DNA of 64,000 nucleotides from Cercis canadensis (Eukaryota; Streptophyta; Magnoliopsida; Fabales; Fabaceae), in contig QAOA01003028.1 of assembly GCA_003255065.1 (NCBI GenBank), positions 2,358,440-2,422,439 on the forward strand. Direction: 5' to 3'. The notes under the pieces are model-generated. The model searched no databases and had not been told where the DNA came from. It saw only the letters and a program-made list of their open reading frames with translations. Of this stretch, positions 1 through 12,244 are shown piece by piece. Within the stretch, counting starts at the first letter, position 1, and every line of letters begins with the position of its first letter. The position numbers and the translations under genes are program-made.

Positions 1-1240
1 CAGTCCTGCATATTGATATTCATCGAATTAAATTTTAATTATGATGATTTGAAAAGAAAAAAAAAAAAAAAGGAACTATTGTGAAAGAGTTGATAATTTT
101 TCTTTCTACAAATTTAACCAATGATTATTTGTTAAGTTTAAGTTATTTGATATTGTTGTCGCACATGGCTAGTTGGTTTCTAACAATAGCACTATTATTA
201 GCAGTGGATTAAGATTACTAATGAATTGTTTAAAACAAAATTGTTATTTTAAATTTTAATATTCTAACTCCAACACGTTACCTCACATGAGGTTTTGCTG
301 TGATCTTCACTCTCTCTTTCTAGTCTTTTTGGAAAGTGGGAATTATGATTTGTTAGGTGGTTCCATTTGAACTAAAACTTATAGAGTTATAGTACTATTT
401 ATTTATATTTGGCTATATAAAATACTGAATTCTTATATTTTCATTCATGGCCATTGTGTGCATATGGAGAACCGAAACTTTCCAATCTTTTTTTTGTTTT
501 GTTGGCTGATTTATTCATTTTTGTTTTTATTTTTTTAAAAAAAACTTAGCTACCTATTTATTGGACTTTTTTTAACTCATAATTAATTAAAATGACCCAT
601 CTCATTGTAAAAAGAACATGAAAGTAAAAGCTAATTAAATGGTTATAAATCTAATAAATGGACTGACCATATAATTACATTTTTGAAGAGTCTAAAATTA
701 TTTTTGACTCAAAAAAATATTTAATAAGATTTTGACAACATAAATTCTTGTTTTTATTGCTTTTCAAATAAATATATTTAAGCATAATAAATTTTTAAAA
801 TATTCATCCAAGTAAATTTTAAAAATATCTTTAAAATTTATGCGTTATATGTTCGAATTCATATATATGTAACCGAACCGCAAATATTTCTTATAAGGAG
901 GAAAAAGGTCGTAGATATTTTCATTAGCCAAAAAGATAAATATATAATTGAAAATACAAATGCTAATATTAAAACTAAAGCACACGTGTCAAAATTCAGT
1001 GTAGAAAGTTATGGAAGGATATTTTAGACATTTCAATGATTAAGCCGAGCTGAACCGGTTCGCCGAGTTCAGTCCAACAAGGTGTTGGATTAAATACGCG
1101 ACGACCCGAAAGGGACTTTCTAAAATCCCGTCTAAACTAGGCGATGCTCTCCCTTTCCCTTCCGCAGAATCTTCGCGTTTGAAATTTCCTTTCCACTCCT
1201 CGCATTGAACCCAATATTTTTCTTTTATTTCCAAACAACT
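1..1240. other. AT-rich upstream intergenic region
   Basis: No gene is visible. The sequence is AT-rich with short A and T runs. Near its 3' end an ACACGTGTC element (CACGTG core at about 983-988) lies roughly 410 bp upstream of the HHO-type start codon. It is the only promoter-like motif I would single out, and it resembles an ABRE/G-box. Confidence 0.6.
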
Positions 1241-1266
1241 CCATCACACTCCATTTATTCTTACAC

Positions 1267-1275
1267 CTATAAATT
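1267..1275 (+). promoter_or_regulatory. Probable TATA box of the HHO-type MYB gene
   Basis: CTATAAATT lies about 125 bp upstream of the ATG at 1397, within a CT-rich leader. Transcription would start near 1300. No upstream ATG is seen between there and the main start. Confidence 0.5.
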
Positions 1276-1396
1276 CCTTCCATACTTCCATCTCCTCGCG
1301 ATTTCGCTTTCTCCTTGTTTTCGATTCAGTTTCCAAGAAACTCAGAAACTGGCTTAATTAAGCTAAGAAGATCTGAATTTCAGGCAAGGATCTATA

Positions 1397-3557
1397 ATGG
1401 GTTCGGTTCCTGCAGAACTGAGCTTGGATTTAAGACCCACTTTTCTTCCCAAAACGATTAGTGATTTTCTCTACGAGGTCTCCACGATCGGAAATGCTGC
1501 CGAGAAGTTTTTGAGGCTTGATGATTATGTTAAGAGATTGGAAGAGGAAATGAGGAAGATCGACGCGTTTAAGCGCGAGCTTCCTCTTTGTATGCTCATT
1601 ATGAATGATGGTTGGTTTCAATTTCTTGTTTTAACTTTTCATATAAAGGTTCATTTTAGTGAAGGGTTTTTGATTATAGAAGACTCTGACAGATTCCAAT
1701 TCTCCAAGTTCTTGGAATTGGCCCTCTCAGTTTCATGATTGTTTTTTCATTCATCAGATGGTTTTAATTTTTAGCTCTCTCTCTCGTTTTGTTATATAGC
1801 TTTTGAAATGGAAAATTTTGATCAATGGGCTAATGCATTGTGGTTGTGTCTATGGCTGTATGCAGCAATTTCAGCTCTCAAGGATGAATCAGCAAAATGG
1901 AGGGTACCTAATTCTCAGCCAGTATTGGAAGAATTTATGCCGCTGAAGAAAGAATGCGATCAGAAAGAGGAAATTAAAAAAGAAAAGGAATGTAGAGACA
2001 AGAAGAATTGGATGAGTTCTGTTCAGCTTTGGAACACTGCTATTTATCCCACTACTACTAATAATAACTACGAGCAAAAACAGCATTTTAAAGTAGAAAA
2101 CAAGGTAAATTAATTTAAGAAAGAAGAATTATGGTATTATTCTAAAACATTTTCATCAGAATTTATAATTTCAAGCATGAGCTATAGTCTTAAGGAGGTT
2201 ATTTTCTCTTTGAGCATAGCAGAAAATAGAAGAAGAAGGAGAATCTGCAGCTGAGGACCCGTTCCAACCTTGTAGAAACAGAAATAGAAATGGAGGCAGA
2301 GGGTTTATGCCTTTCACATATTCTGCTGTGCCGGTGGCAACGACCAAGGAAGAGAAGGAAGACTCTGCCATTAATGGGCTTTCTCTCTTAACTCCTGGAA
2401 TTAAGAATACGAATACAAGGGAGGGATCTGGTTCAAGTGGATCCAGAACCAGCTCTAACAGAGCAGTTTCCTCTTCTGCCTCTCCTCCCAGTGTTCAAAC
2501 AAATCTACGCACTGGGCCACATCAACAGAGTTCCCGAAAACAGAGAAGATGCTGGTCGCCAGAGTTGCACCGTCGATTTGTCAACGCACTGCAGCAACTT
2601 GGAGGTTCTCAAGGTAAAAAATTTAAACTTATTTTAATCTTCAGATGATCTTATGTTGTTGTTACTGAATCTTGAGTTTACCTCATTGAATTGGAAATAT
2701 GCAACTTTCTTAGTTTTTTAAGATAGGGTTTGATAACATACTCATTTTGGACTCATAGGAAATTATGGGTTATGTGGATGTGCCAAATTGCATATTGCTC
2801 TTCAAGGTTTAGGGATTCGAAGATAGGATTTTGTGGATATGAACTTAAGTGGTGTTTGCTCAATTCAATTCATAACTAGCGTTGCGAATTGGGTCTTTAG
2901 GATCAGGCAAGAGATAAATAGTGAATGTTATATTGCATAGCATCACCCATCTGAAAGCCTATTACCTCAACTGATTCATCCTTGCAAACACAGATATAAA
3001 ACATCATATTATCCTTTGTTTTAGTTCCTTGCATCTAATTTACATCTTTTTGTTCTTTCAATTGCAGCGGCAACTCCAAAGCAAATTAGAGAACTCATGC
3101 AGGTTGATGGCCTTACCAATGATGAAGTGAAAAGTCATTTACAAGTGAGTTTCTTTGTGTTGTAATTCCCTTTCTTGCCTGTTTAGTCCCATGGGGTTTT
3201 AGGAAAATTAACTGATAAATATCTTCTGGTAAATTCTGAGTTTTTCATGGTTCCTTATGATTGCAGAAATACCGACTTCACACTCGGAGAATTCCTTCTG
3301 CTACAGCTACACCTGCGAATCAATCATCTGTTGGTGTTCTTGGAGGTTTGTGGATGTCCCAAGATCAATATAATGACTCCACCAAGACTACGAGTTCCCA
3401 GTCTGGTTCTCCTCAAGGCCCCCTCCACTTAGTGAGATCTGCTCGAGGGTCGTCTCCACCTGAGGGTGACAGCATGGAAGATGATGAAGAAGATGAAAAA
3501 TCCGAAAGCTATGGCTGGAAAAGTCACCTTCACAAACCTGGAAGAGTTGATGTATAG
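1397..3557 (+). CDS. HHO6: HHO/NIGT1-type GARP (G2-like) MYB transcription repressor, HHO5/HHO6-like
   Basis: Five exons join in frame: 1397-1610, 1866-2104, 2223-2613, 3068-3144 and 3267-3557, giving 403 aa. All junctions are GT-AG. The N-terminus holds an LSLDL motif (residues 8-12) that fits an EAR repression motif. It is followed by the HHO-conserved coiled-coil region ending [13 protein letters not shown]. The single-repeat GARP DNA-binding domain is at about 257-315 ([14 protein letters not shown], then the [16 protein letters not shown] signature) and is split by two introns. The tail is acidic. Family members are nuclear repressors in nitrate, phosphate and flowering responses; which of these applies here is inference. 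The HHO6 assignment rests on N-terminal similarity and on PRX10, CRK and ZOP1 lying downstream, as in Arabidopsis. HHO5 is the alternative. Confidence 0.9.
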
Positions 3558-6500
3558 ATATTCTCCACCATGAATTTTGCAGATAAAACTATACATGGGA
3601 GGAGTTTTACAACTACATGAGAATAATACATCATACATAAAAGAGGATATCTATGGGGAGAGGCTATTAAAATTTTGCAGGATTATCTTTCCTTCTGTCC
3701 AAGTTGAGTATTGATATGAGAACTCCAAAGTAAGATCCAATTAAGAGACAGGCCGTTTTTCCCATATCATAAGATTCGTTCATTTCTTTTTGATAACTTG
3801 TTTATTATGCCTCACAAGAAATCAGTGCAATGTTTTAGATGGCTGCACATCTTGAGGTGAATATTGGATTAGACTTAACGTGTTGGGTGATTTCTTATTG
3901 AATTGTGACACTGATTTCAATGATGTCAAATCATTGCCTTTGAAAGCTATTATGTAACTCTTCCAATCTCACAGTGTGAAACTCGTGGATCGTGGTGAAG
4001 GATTCATTCAGATTTAGGTTTCATGAGGAAGGCGATGGTTGATGATCTTTAAGGTTCTGGAAGCAGAAAAAATATGAAAGAGATATGAAATTACCATATT
4101 TCCATTTGCTTTGATTAGTTGTTCCACTGAAATTCCTTAATTCCCACAAAGCATGACAAATGCTCTTGAATCTTTTTCATCTAACTTGTTTTGCTTTCAT
4201 GGAAGTTTGGAAAAGGGGTTCCACTACGGATTCAAAATCTGTTTTGCTCTTAAGGTTGCAGGTAGTATAAGGTCCATGACTGTGTAATTAATGAAAATAA
4301 GAGCAAAGGAAAGGACATTGTTTATTTCACCCTCAAATATCGGCAATGATTCATTGGATTAGCAAAATGTGCCTTTCAATCTTCAGCTCAGATTCGCTTA
4401 CTGTTTCGGATGTATAATATGACATGACAAGATCCTTGTGAGTTATCTGGTGTATTTATCTCTAAGATACTCTTCCAATCCTCATTAATGAGGGTTGTTG
4501 TCAACATTTAATTTATTGACAAGTAGATAATTGAGGTTGACAGTGCCTCCAAATTCAGACACCTAAGTTTTTTGGCTTGTTCAGGAAACATGAATTATAG
4601 GACATCTATTCTCAGATTACATGTGGTAACCAGAAAAAGAAGTAGAACTGAGCAGTTAAAAGTCATTCTATCTTTTTTTACAGCCTACTCCTGCTGCAGC
4701 ATTTTCTCTGTCGAATTGGAAACCAAAGAATATTGTTTATATAAAGTAAGAAACAGTCATGATTAAATAAAATGATTAGTAAAAAAGTTTCAAACGGTTT
4801 TAGGAACCAATGATATTAATTGAATGGTTTTGAAGCAGCTGATTCAATTATGTGGCATCCAAACAAGCCATGATTAGTCAAAGGCTCAAACCTCCTATAT
4901 ATTATCCTTTTACCTAACCCAGTCATATCGCACTTAAAAAAAAACACAATCAGTTACTAATGTTTATCTTGGTGCATGACAAAAGAGTCATTTTCAGAAG
5001 CAAAATAATGGAGGAGAATCTTGCAGACAAGATATAATGAAGGAGCCCATAGAGATATCCCCCATTTTAATTATGGTATACAATAGCCTCACCTGTTTGG
5101 TGAAATGCGCAAGTGAAAATGATAGAAGCTAGCATTATCTTTACTTTCCAATTCAGGTTCTCTCTTTCATAGTTTAAGGAACTGGTTAGATATCAAAATC
5201 TTATAAATATTCTCTTTTACTAGTATTGGTAGTATATAGAGAATAGAATAAGTTGCATTATTCAATTTGATTGGAAAATCACATGACAGAAAAAATTAAA
5301 TATGAGCATCTGGTCCCGCAAGAGAAAAACCATTCCTAAGAAAGATTCTTTAATGGACCAGCCAACCGATAGTTATCCATCTTGATATGTATGGCATAAA
5401 TTAGAAAGAAATAGAGAACAAGGAAATGGCACCAAGAGTCTACACGTCGATATGTATATGGCCAAAACTTCACCTACCACCCACCAATAAACCTATTCAA
5501 ATTTATTACTTCACCTAACTTGTATTCTAGGTATCTTCGCTTGCCCTCCAAAATCTCGCTTGGGAATCTCTTTGATGGAACATTCATGAACAGGGGAGAA
5601 GTCTGTTTCTTAGCTTCAATCCAATTAATCTTTTTTCTCCCATCAAAACCTACAAAATATAAATTTTATCACTCCTGTTTCTAATAATATTAAACTTCAA
5701 ATATGTTAAATGTTTAATCATTAATGTATTAGTCTAATAATTTTTAATCTTAAAGGTTTTAATAGATAAGATAATTAAATCCTTTACTCTAAAGTTCTTG
5801 TTCACAGGATATTCCTAAACTAGAAGCTATCATGTTATCTTTGACCAACTTAATTATTTTTTAATTTTCTATTTCTTTTATTCTTTAGTTTATTCAAGAT
5901 TCATGTTGTTAATGAATTATAATGGAAGAGAGAAAAAAAAAAAAACACAAAATTTAACAAAATCCGGCACTATATTTGTGAGTCTATGATCAATGTCACG
6001 AGGCAGAGAATTTCATTATGAAAGACATCTAAGTACAATATGTCATTTACTTGAATCTTAGCCACAATGCATATAATCTATATACTACTACAAAAGTTAC
6101 AACTCACTTGGTCTCTCTCTTAGTATTTTTTTTTAAAAATATAGTAACAATTGTCCCTTTTTTATTTTATTTTAAAGAGTTTATAATTATTTTGATTTTT
6201 CATATTAGTATTTTATTAAAAAATCATATAAATTTTAAATGTAATAATTATTGATAATCAATGTGTCTCACTTCTCACTTTTCCATTTTATAAGATCACA
6301 TAAAAATAATGTCAACAATTTAATTATTTTTTCTTTTAAAAAAAAGTAGTCTAAACACCGGTTACAACATGTGTGTAGAGTCTATTGTCACATGTATATT
6401 ATTATTTTGAAGGCTTCTTAGATACTTTGTTATATGTCATACTGTATAAAAATAGTTAATGTATAAATAACATGTGTACAAATTAACTGTTTTTAAGTTT

Positions 6501-7481
6501 ATTTAAAAAAATAAGATAAATTAATTTTATATAAAAAAAATATAAAAATTATGTATATTTGTCACGTTAATGTAATATGACATACACATGTAGTATTATA
6601 GAATCTTCGTATTATTTTTTAGAACATTTTATCTCTTAACAAAATTTTACAGCCATCTTTTTTTTGTTTTTTTGGTTTTTAATAGCCATCTTTAACGGCT
6701 AAAGACTGTAAGGTAACCGGTAACGCTTTCAGCGCAGTCTGTCTGGCCCAAATAGCTAAGACTTTGATGGTGGGCTGTGACCAGGGTTCAACTATCTAAG
6801 CCCAGTTCAGGTAGTACAACTATGGGCTAATGAGCTATGTTTGATCAATGACCAAGACAGAGAGAGAGAGAAAAAAAAAAAAGCTATGTTTGATAAATAA
6901 ATTAGCTGAAGAAATAAATTAATATTTTTTGAGGTGTGAAGAAATAAAGAAATTAGTTGAAGAAAAAAATAAAAAAGATAAATAAATTGGTTAGCCATAA
7001 GAACTTTTGATATGGTGGATTTAATAAGTTTTATGCACAATGACTTATTTATGTGGATAATTAAAATTTAAAATAAAAGAAGAAGAGAGGAAAATGTCCT
7101 ATTCAAGAAATTATAGATCAAAGAGTTAAAATGAATGCTAACTTTAAAATTTCTTTACAAAATAAAGAAGGACAATTTCCCAAATCAAAATAGAACAAAT
7201 TTGACTTTAGAAAGAAAAGTATGAATGTTCTTTTTAAGGAAAAAAAAAAAACAGAAAAAACAATATAAGATACTCATTATGGGAAATGCCATATGCATTG
7301 AATTTATTTTTCAGAACTAGTCATCTTCATAAATTGAGGTACTGTAACATTCACCCAAACAATTTTATATGTTATCTTGCATTAAATAACTACTGTGTTT
7401 ATATGATTAAGGGAGCTACCTACAAAGAGATATGTTATGTACTTTCATTTTAATGCGCATTATGAATTATATTTTCTAACA

Positions 7482-7531
7482 TAATAAGAGATAATTAAGT
7501 TTATCCTATTTTTAGCTCCTCCCTTGTTCAC

Positions 7532-7584
<53 letters not shown>

Positions 7585-7770
7585 TAATTCAAGAACTAAG
7601 ATCTGATATCAACTTTTGGATATAGCTTTGTATGAGGCGTTACGTAATAAGAGATAATTAAGTTTATCCTTTTCTTAGCCCCTCTCTTATTTAGTAAAAA
7701 TTAGAATTTTTTTTTTGGTAATATAAGAATCAAGATTTAATCTCAACTTTTGGATATAACTTTGTGTGAG
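7482..7770. repeat. Diverged tandem duplication, one copy carrying a (TA)n microsatellite
   Basis: Copy 1 (about 7482-7636) and copy 2 (about 7645-7770) both begin TAATAAGAGATAATTAAG. Both end with versions of CAACTTTTGGATATA followed by CTTTGT. Copy 1 holds 42 bp of TA repeats at 7539-7580 where copy 2 has a T tract. The unit looks like a fragment of a dispersed repeat, but I cannot name the family. Confidence 0.75.
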
Positions 7771-8309
7771 AAAGTTTTTTTAAGACCCTTATTTTGTCAA
7801 TAAAAAACCTTAAATACAAGACTATTTTATTGCTAAGAAGACTTTATAACAAACTAATCTATAATCTAGTACGCTCGTGAAAATTAAATTTGATCCTTAT
7901 ATATTCATTATTAGTAATGTTGAGAATATTCTTACGTTATCTATAATTAGATAAAATACCCCAAATATATTTCTTGATAAAGCTAAAAGTAGAAATTTGA
8001 AGTAATAAGTGGGTTAAGGTGTCAAAAATAATTGTTTTGACAATATCCTAATGATAAATAAAGCATTGAGCAGAGTTTTAGGGATAGGGAATGGGACTAA
8101 AGAAGGAAGAAAAACACTAACCTTAAAGATTTAGTCAGAGCCACAACTTACTCTTCTGTGTAAGAAGCTAAGTTTCCCGTTAAAACCAGGTGCCCGTCTT
8201 TGGGCGCGAAACGTGGATTCAATATCGAAATACAGTTACTAAACTTCAGGAAGGAGAGAGAAAAAGGTCACTACGTTTCAGAGAATCAGAGACAGAGACT
8301 ATTATTCAC

Positions 8310-8336
8310 AGAGAGCGAGAGAGAGAGAGAGAGAGA
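8310..8336. repeat. (GA)n microsatellite in the LARP6 5' leader
   Basis: An almost pure GA run sits about 30 bp upstream of the LARP6 ATG. GA/CT tracts are common in plant 5' leaders. Confidence 0.85.
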
Positions 8337-8366
8337 AAAAAAATAGAAGGAAGAGAAACAAAGAAA

Positions 8367-11033
8367 ATGGCACAGGCACAACCGGAGGAGAAGATACACG
8401 AGAACCCAGAAAAGGATTCCAAAGAAACAGCCAATGCTTCCTTCAAATTCAATGCCCAAGCACCTGAGTTTGTCCCAAGATCGCAGACCCAGATGCCCAT
8501 ATCGGGTTATTTCTATCCCTGCTTCCAGATTCTTGGTGGTGCTGGTGGTTCTGACTGGTTTTACGTTGGCGACCAGGACCCTGCTTGCTTAATCCCTGGT
8601 ACCAATGTGGCGCTCCCCAATTGCTCGAAGAATATACTCACTCACGATCTTCAGCAAAAGATCGTCAAACAGGTACCCTCTTTTGTGATCTATTTTTTGC
8701 CTTACCATAATGGTTGGTCTTGCTTCTGTAAATCATTTCTAAATGCGTTAGTCCTCGTATTGTTGTTTCTGCTATCTTTTTTGTTTATTGGATAATCTTT
8801 ATGCCATCCACAAAGATTTAAATCGGCCAAATGCCTTGGTTGGCTGCTTGATTGCTTATTTTCTGATTCTTGGTTATTTTTTTGTTGAAGAGATCTGCTT
8901 CTCCTCTTGGAAGCGCTTCTCTCACTCTTTTCTTCATCTTATACAGGAAAATTGAGTTTTTTCATTCTAATGTACAATTATGTCATAAGCTGAAGTATTT
9001 TGGGCACAGGATCATTTGCCCCCTTAGTCCACTTTTTTGCAATCCAAGATCAGCTAGGGAGATTTTTGTATGAAATTTGTTCTAGTCATTTTGCATTTAC
9101 ATATGAGCAACTCACCAAACTCAAATTGGTATGGATGTAATAGGTGGAGTATCAGTTCAGTGACATGAGTTTGCTCGCAAATGAATCTTTTCTGAGACAG
9201 GTGAATAAAGATCCTGAAGGATATGGTAAGAATTTTGGAGTGCTATTTGTCAAACTTTTCCTTAATTAGTGGTTTTCCCCTCCCTTGATTCTGAAATGGG
9301 AATATATCATTGATGGATGATGGTTTTCTGGCAGTTCCAATATCCCTTGTTGCTTCTACCAAAAAGATCAAGGCCCTCATTGGTAACATTCATTTGCTTA
9401 CTCAAGCAATCCGTTCATCGTCGAAACTTGTAAGTATTTTGGATGGATTATGCATCTCATAAGAGTTATTTTGTCCTCTACAGTTTACTCTAAAACTAAA
9501 CTTTTTTAAAGGTTTTAAGTGCCGATGGAAAGAAGGTGAAACGAAAACGCCCTTTCACTGAGAAGGAGAAAGAGGAATTGCAGGTAAAGAGATGAGGAAT
9601 TGTTATTTCACTTGGATCATCCTAAAGTTTCTTCTGATTGTAACATAATCTAAAGTACTTTCTATTCTCTTGCAGTCTCGTACTGTTGTGGCAGAGAATT
9701 TACCTGAAGATCACTCCCATCAAAATCTACAGAAAATATTCAGTGTAGTTGGAAGGTAGATTTCTTCGTGCAACATTCGTTTAATTGTATGAACTTATAT
9801 TCTTAAACTCCCTTTCATTTTGGAAGATTTCCATTGATGTTTGATCTGTGAACAGCGTGAAAACAATTAGAATATGCCATCCCCAGGAATCTAATTCCTC
9901 CCGCCCAAAAGGTGATTTCTTCATCAGTAACAAGGTACAGAAAATGCATCATACTACTTTTTATTGGTAGTTAAAAGATAATTATAATGTTTTTTCTTAC
10001 CTTTTGTTACTTGTGCCTATTCTTAAGCTCCATGCACTCGTGGAGTATGAGACAACGGATATAGCTGAAAAAGCTGTGAGTTAGCCCTTCTAGAACTTTT
10101 CTGTATAGACACATATTTTTTAAATCTTACATCTGTAACAGGGATAACCTTGCTTATGTGATCAGGTTGACAAGTTAAATGATGAAAGGAATTGGAGGAA
10201 AGGGATGCGAGTAAGGCTGCTGCTTAGACGCTCGGTATGTTTAACATATCAATGCTATTTTGTATCTTCTTTATCTCTTGAATTTCACTTACTTCTTCTT
10301 TATGGATTTCCATGTAAAACGTGCAGCCAAAATCTGTTTTGAAGAGTAGAAAGTCGGAATTTGATGGCATTCTAGATGATGATGAGATTCTAAACTCTGA
10401 ATCTGCTGAGGATTCTTCTCATACAAACAACACAGATTTGAATGCTGAGACTAATGTAAGTATAATTGCATGCTTAAGCATTCACATTTGATATGTTAGT
10501 GATCTCTTAAAAATCTTTATCTCAGTATCTCAAATACAAAATAAATGTAGGACATTCTTACCGTCGTATATACGACAGTAAAATGCCATGCCTTTGTCTA
10601 TGAAACTTAAGCTTACTTCCCTTGCGCACATCCCATAATATGATCAATTTTATGAATAAATGACTTGCATACGCGAGCTCTTCAGCGAAATGGCTGTTTA
10701 CTGCAATTGACTACTTTTTCAATAAATGTGACAAGCCATGAAATGATACTGAAATACTGCATGATAATTTGATAGGTTGAAGAAAATACAATAGGATCTA
10801 AGAAAGGATGGGCTAGAGGACGCGGTAAGGGGAGAGGACGTGTTCAAAGCCACGGTGGCCGTGGCTTGCTTGCTCCACCATCTCAACCAAGCAGCATTGT
10901 CCTGTCTGAAGCATCTGTCAATGTCAAGCACAGCTCTAAGGGCCCAAGAATGCCAGATGGGACCAGGGGTTTCACCATGGGTCGGGGCAAGCCAGTTAAT
11001 TCTCTTGCTTTACCCACTTCACCTCAGGAGTAA
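8367..11033 (+). CDS. LARP6C: La-related protein 6 with PAM2 motif (LARP6B/6C type)
   Basis: Ten exons join in frame: 8367-8672, 9144-9225, 9335-9429, 9512-9583, 9676-9755, 9856-9934, 10028-10075, 10166-10234, 10327-10455 and 10776-11033, giving 405 aa. Residues 25-38 (SFKFNAQAPEFVPR) are a PAM2 motif, which binds poly(A)-binding protein. The La motif follows at about 88-170 (VEYQFSDMSLLANESFL), then an RRM-like domain from about 190. An RG-rich stretch (WARGRGKGRGR) precedes a SUZ-C-like end (GFTMGRGKPV). In the family this predicts cytoplasmic mRNA binding and translation or storage control. The start is the first ATG after the GA tract; the frame is open further upstream but without an ATG. 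The 6C rather than 6B assignment leans on synteny. Confidence 0.92.
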
Positions 11034-12154
11034 TGGGTGCTCGTGCTCGTTAAATTTTGTTCTCTGCTTTTTGTAGTAAGTTCTAGGGAATGGCTTTGTA
11101 TTCCCACTACCATAGACAAAACCGGCAAAGTGGTTCAGAAGTCGAATATGAGGGCTGATTTCAATCATTTAGATGTTACCAATTTAGTAATAATTCAAGA
11201 TGTATATTGTTGTATGGTATGGTGAATCCTGATGACAAAAGACAGTGGTCATAAGGATCCCGAATTTTGCTTTCTTAGCTTGCAATTTAATGAGGTATTT
11301 TGCTTTTAAAGTCAGAATTCCGCTCTTTTTGTTAGTCTACTATTATGTTTTGAATTTGAATAACAGATGTTAGAAAAAATTCTTGTTTATTCTTTGAGTG
11401 CATATTCTACCAGCACAAAAAATAGGCTTCACCTGTGATACTCACCACATAGGGCCCATTTTTTTTTTATGTCTATAAAGTATGTATTCTAAGAATACAT
11501 AAAAATTGGATCTCTTTCTCTCTCTTTCTTTATTTTTAAGAATCTATTATTATCTACTCCTAAAATATAAGTTTAGTGGTTTCACTTTGCAATGTTCATC
11601 ATAGGTAACAATGGACTATTATACTAGCATGTAGTATCTGAACTGACACTTGACTAAGCTATTGCAAAGTGAAACTTAATTTATTTCAATTATTTTCTTC
11701 CTTTCCAATATTCTCTGAAATTTTCAACCTCCATTGAGACAATTCTACCATAATTTTTTTTTGGCCTTAATTCTACAATCTTGATTGTCAAAGCAACAAC
11801 GCATACCAAGATTGATATATTAGACAATGTGATGGAAAATTGACCAAAACACACACAATATGATGGAAATGAAATATGGAAATAATTGGAAAGCAGTGAA
11901 AACTCTTAATGCATCTAAACTTGATGTGTTACTAGTTTTACTTCATCCTTTCCACTGCTATTAAAGAATATTCGTGAAGATGGGTATCATTCTTGTGGTA
12001 TTTTTCATCTCCCAAGACAAGAGAACGAATCTATAATAAGGTCAAAAAGTCAAAACATGTTGGATCAAATGGCAGAGTAGAAAGATTCCCTTCATCAACC
12101 TTATTTTTTGGTCCAGCAAGAACTTGATTTTTACAAGGGAAACAATCACCAATT
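11034..12154. other. LARP6 3' flank and intergenic DNA before tRNA
   Basis: The proximal part is probably LARP6 3' UTR. The remainder is AT-rich with no open frame of interest. The last 30 bp hold CAA-type motifs that often precede plant tRNA genes. Confidence 0.6.
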
Positions 12155-12228
12155 GGCCTATTAGCTCAGTTGGTTAGAGCGTCGTGCTAATAACGCGAAG
12201 GTCGCAGGTTCGAGACCTGCATGGGCCA
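12155..12228 (+). tRNA. tRNA-Ile (anticodon AAT)
   Basis: The 74-nt cloverleaf folds fully. The 7-bp acceptor stem (GGCCTAT with ATGGGCC) has one T-G wobble. The anticodon stem 12182-12186/12094-style pairing is TCGTG with CGCGA, around the loop CTAATAA with anticodon AAT at 12189-12191. The A box TTAGCTCAGTTGG and B box GGTTCGAGACC are intact and there is no intron. The discriminator A is followed by genomic CCA, which nuclear tRNA genes do not need; this may be chance. Confidence 0.95.
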
Positions 12229-12238
12229 CCATTCTATC

Positions 12239-12244
12239 TTTTTT
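12239..12244 (+). terminator. RNA polymerase III T-run terminator of tRNA-Ile
   Basis: Six consecutive T begin 10 nt after the tRNA 3' end. This is the expected Pol III stop signal. Confidence 0.85.

Larger units (their letters stand above)
3558..8366. other. Long intergenic region between HHO and LARP6 genes
   Basis: The first few hundred bases are probably 3' UTR of the HHO-type gene. Otherwise I see AT-rich DNA without a supported gene. Contents worth noting are a cluster of four TGGGCY/RGCCCA site II-like elements at 6745-6828, a diverged tandem duplication with a (TA)n tract at 7482-7770, and a (GA)n tract at 8310-8336 in the LARP6 leader. Confidence 0.6.

Noticed and set aside
8190..8366. 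N-terminal extension of LARP6 (59 codons)
   Set aside because: It begins at GTG and runs through a GA microsatellite encoding Arg-Glu repeats. The first in-frame ATG is 8367.
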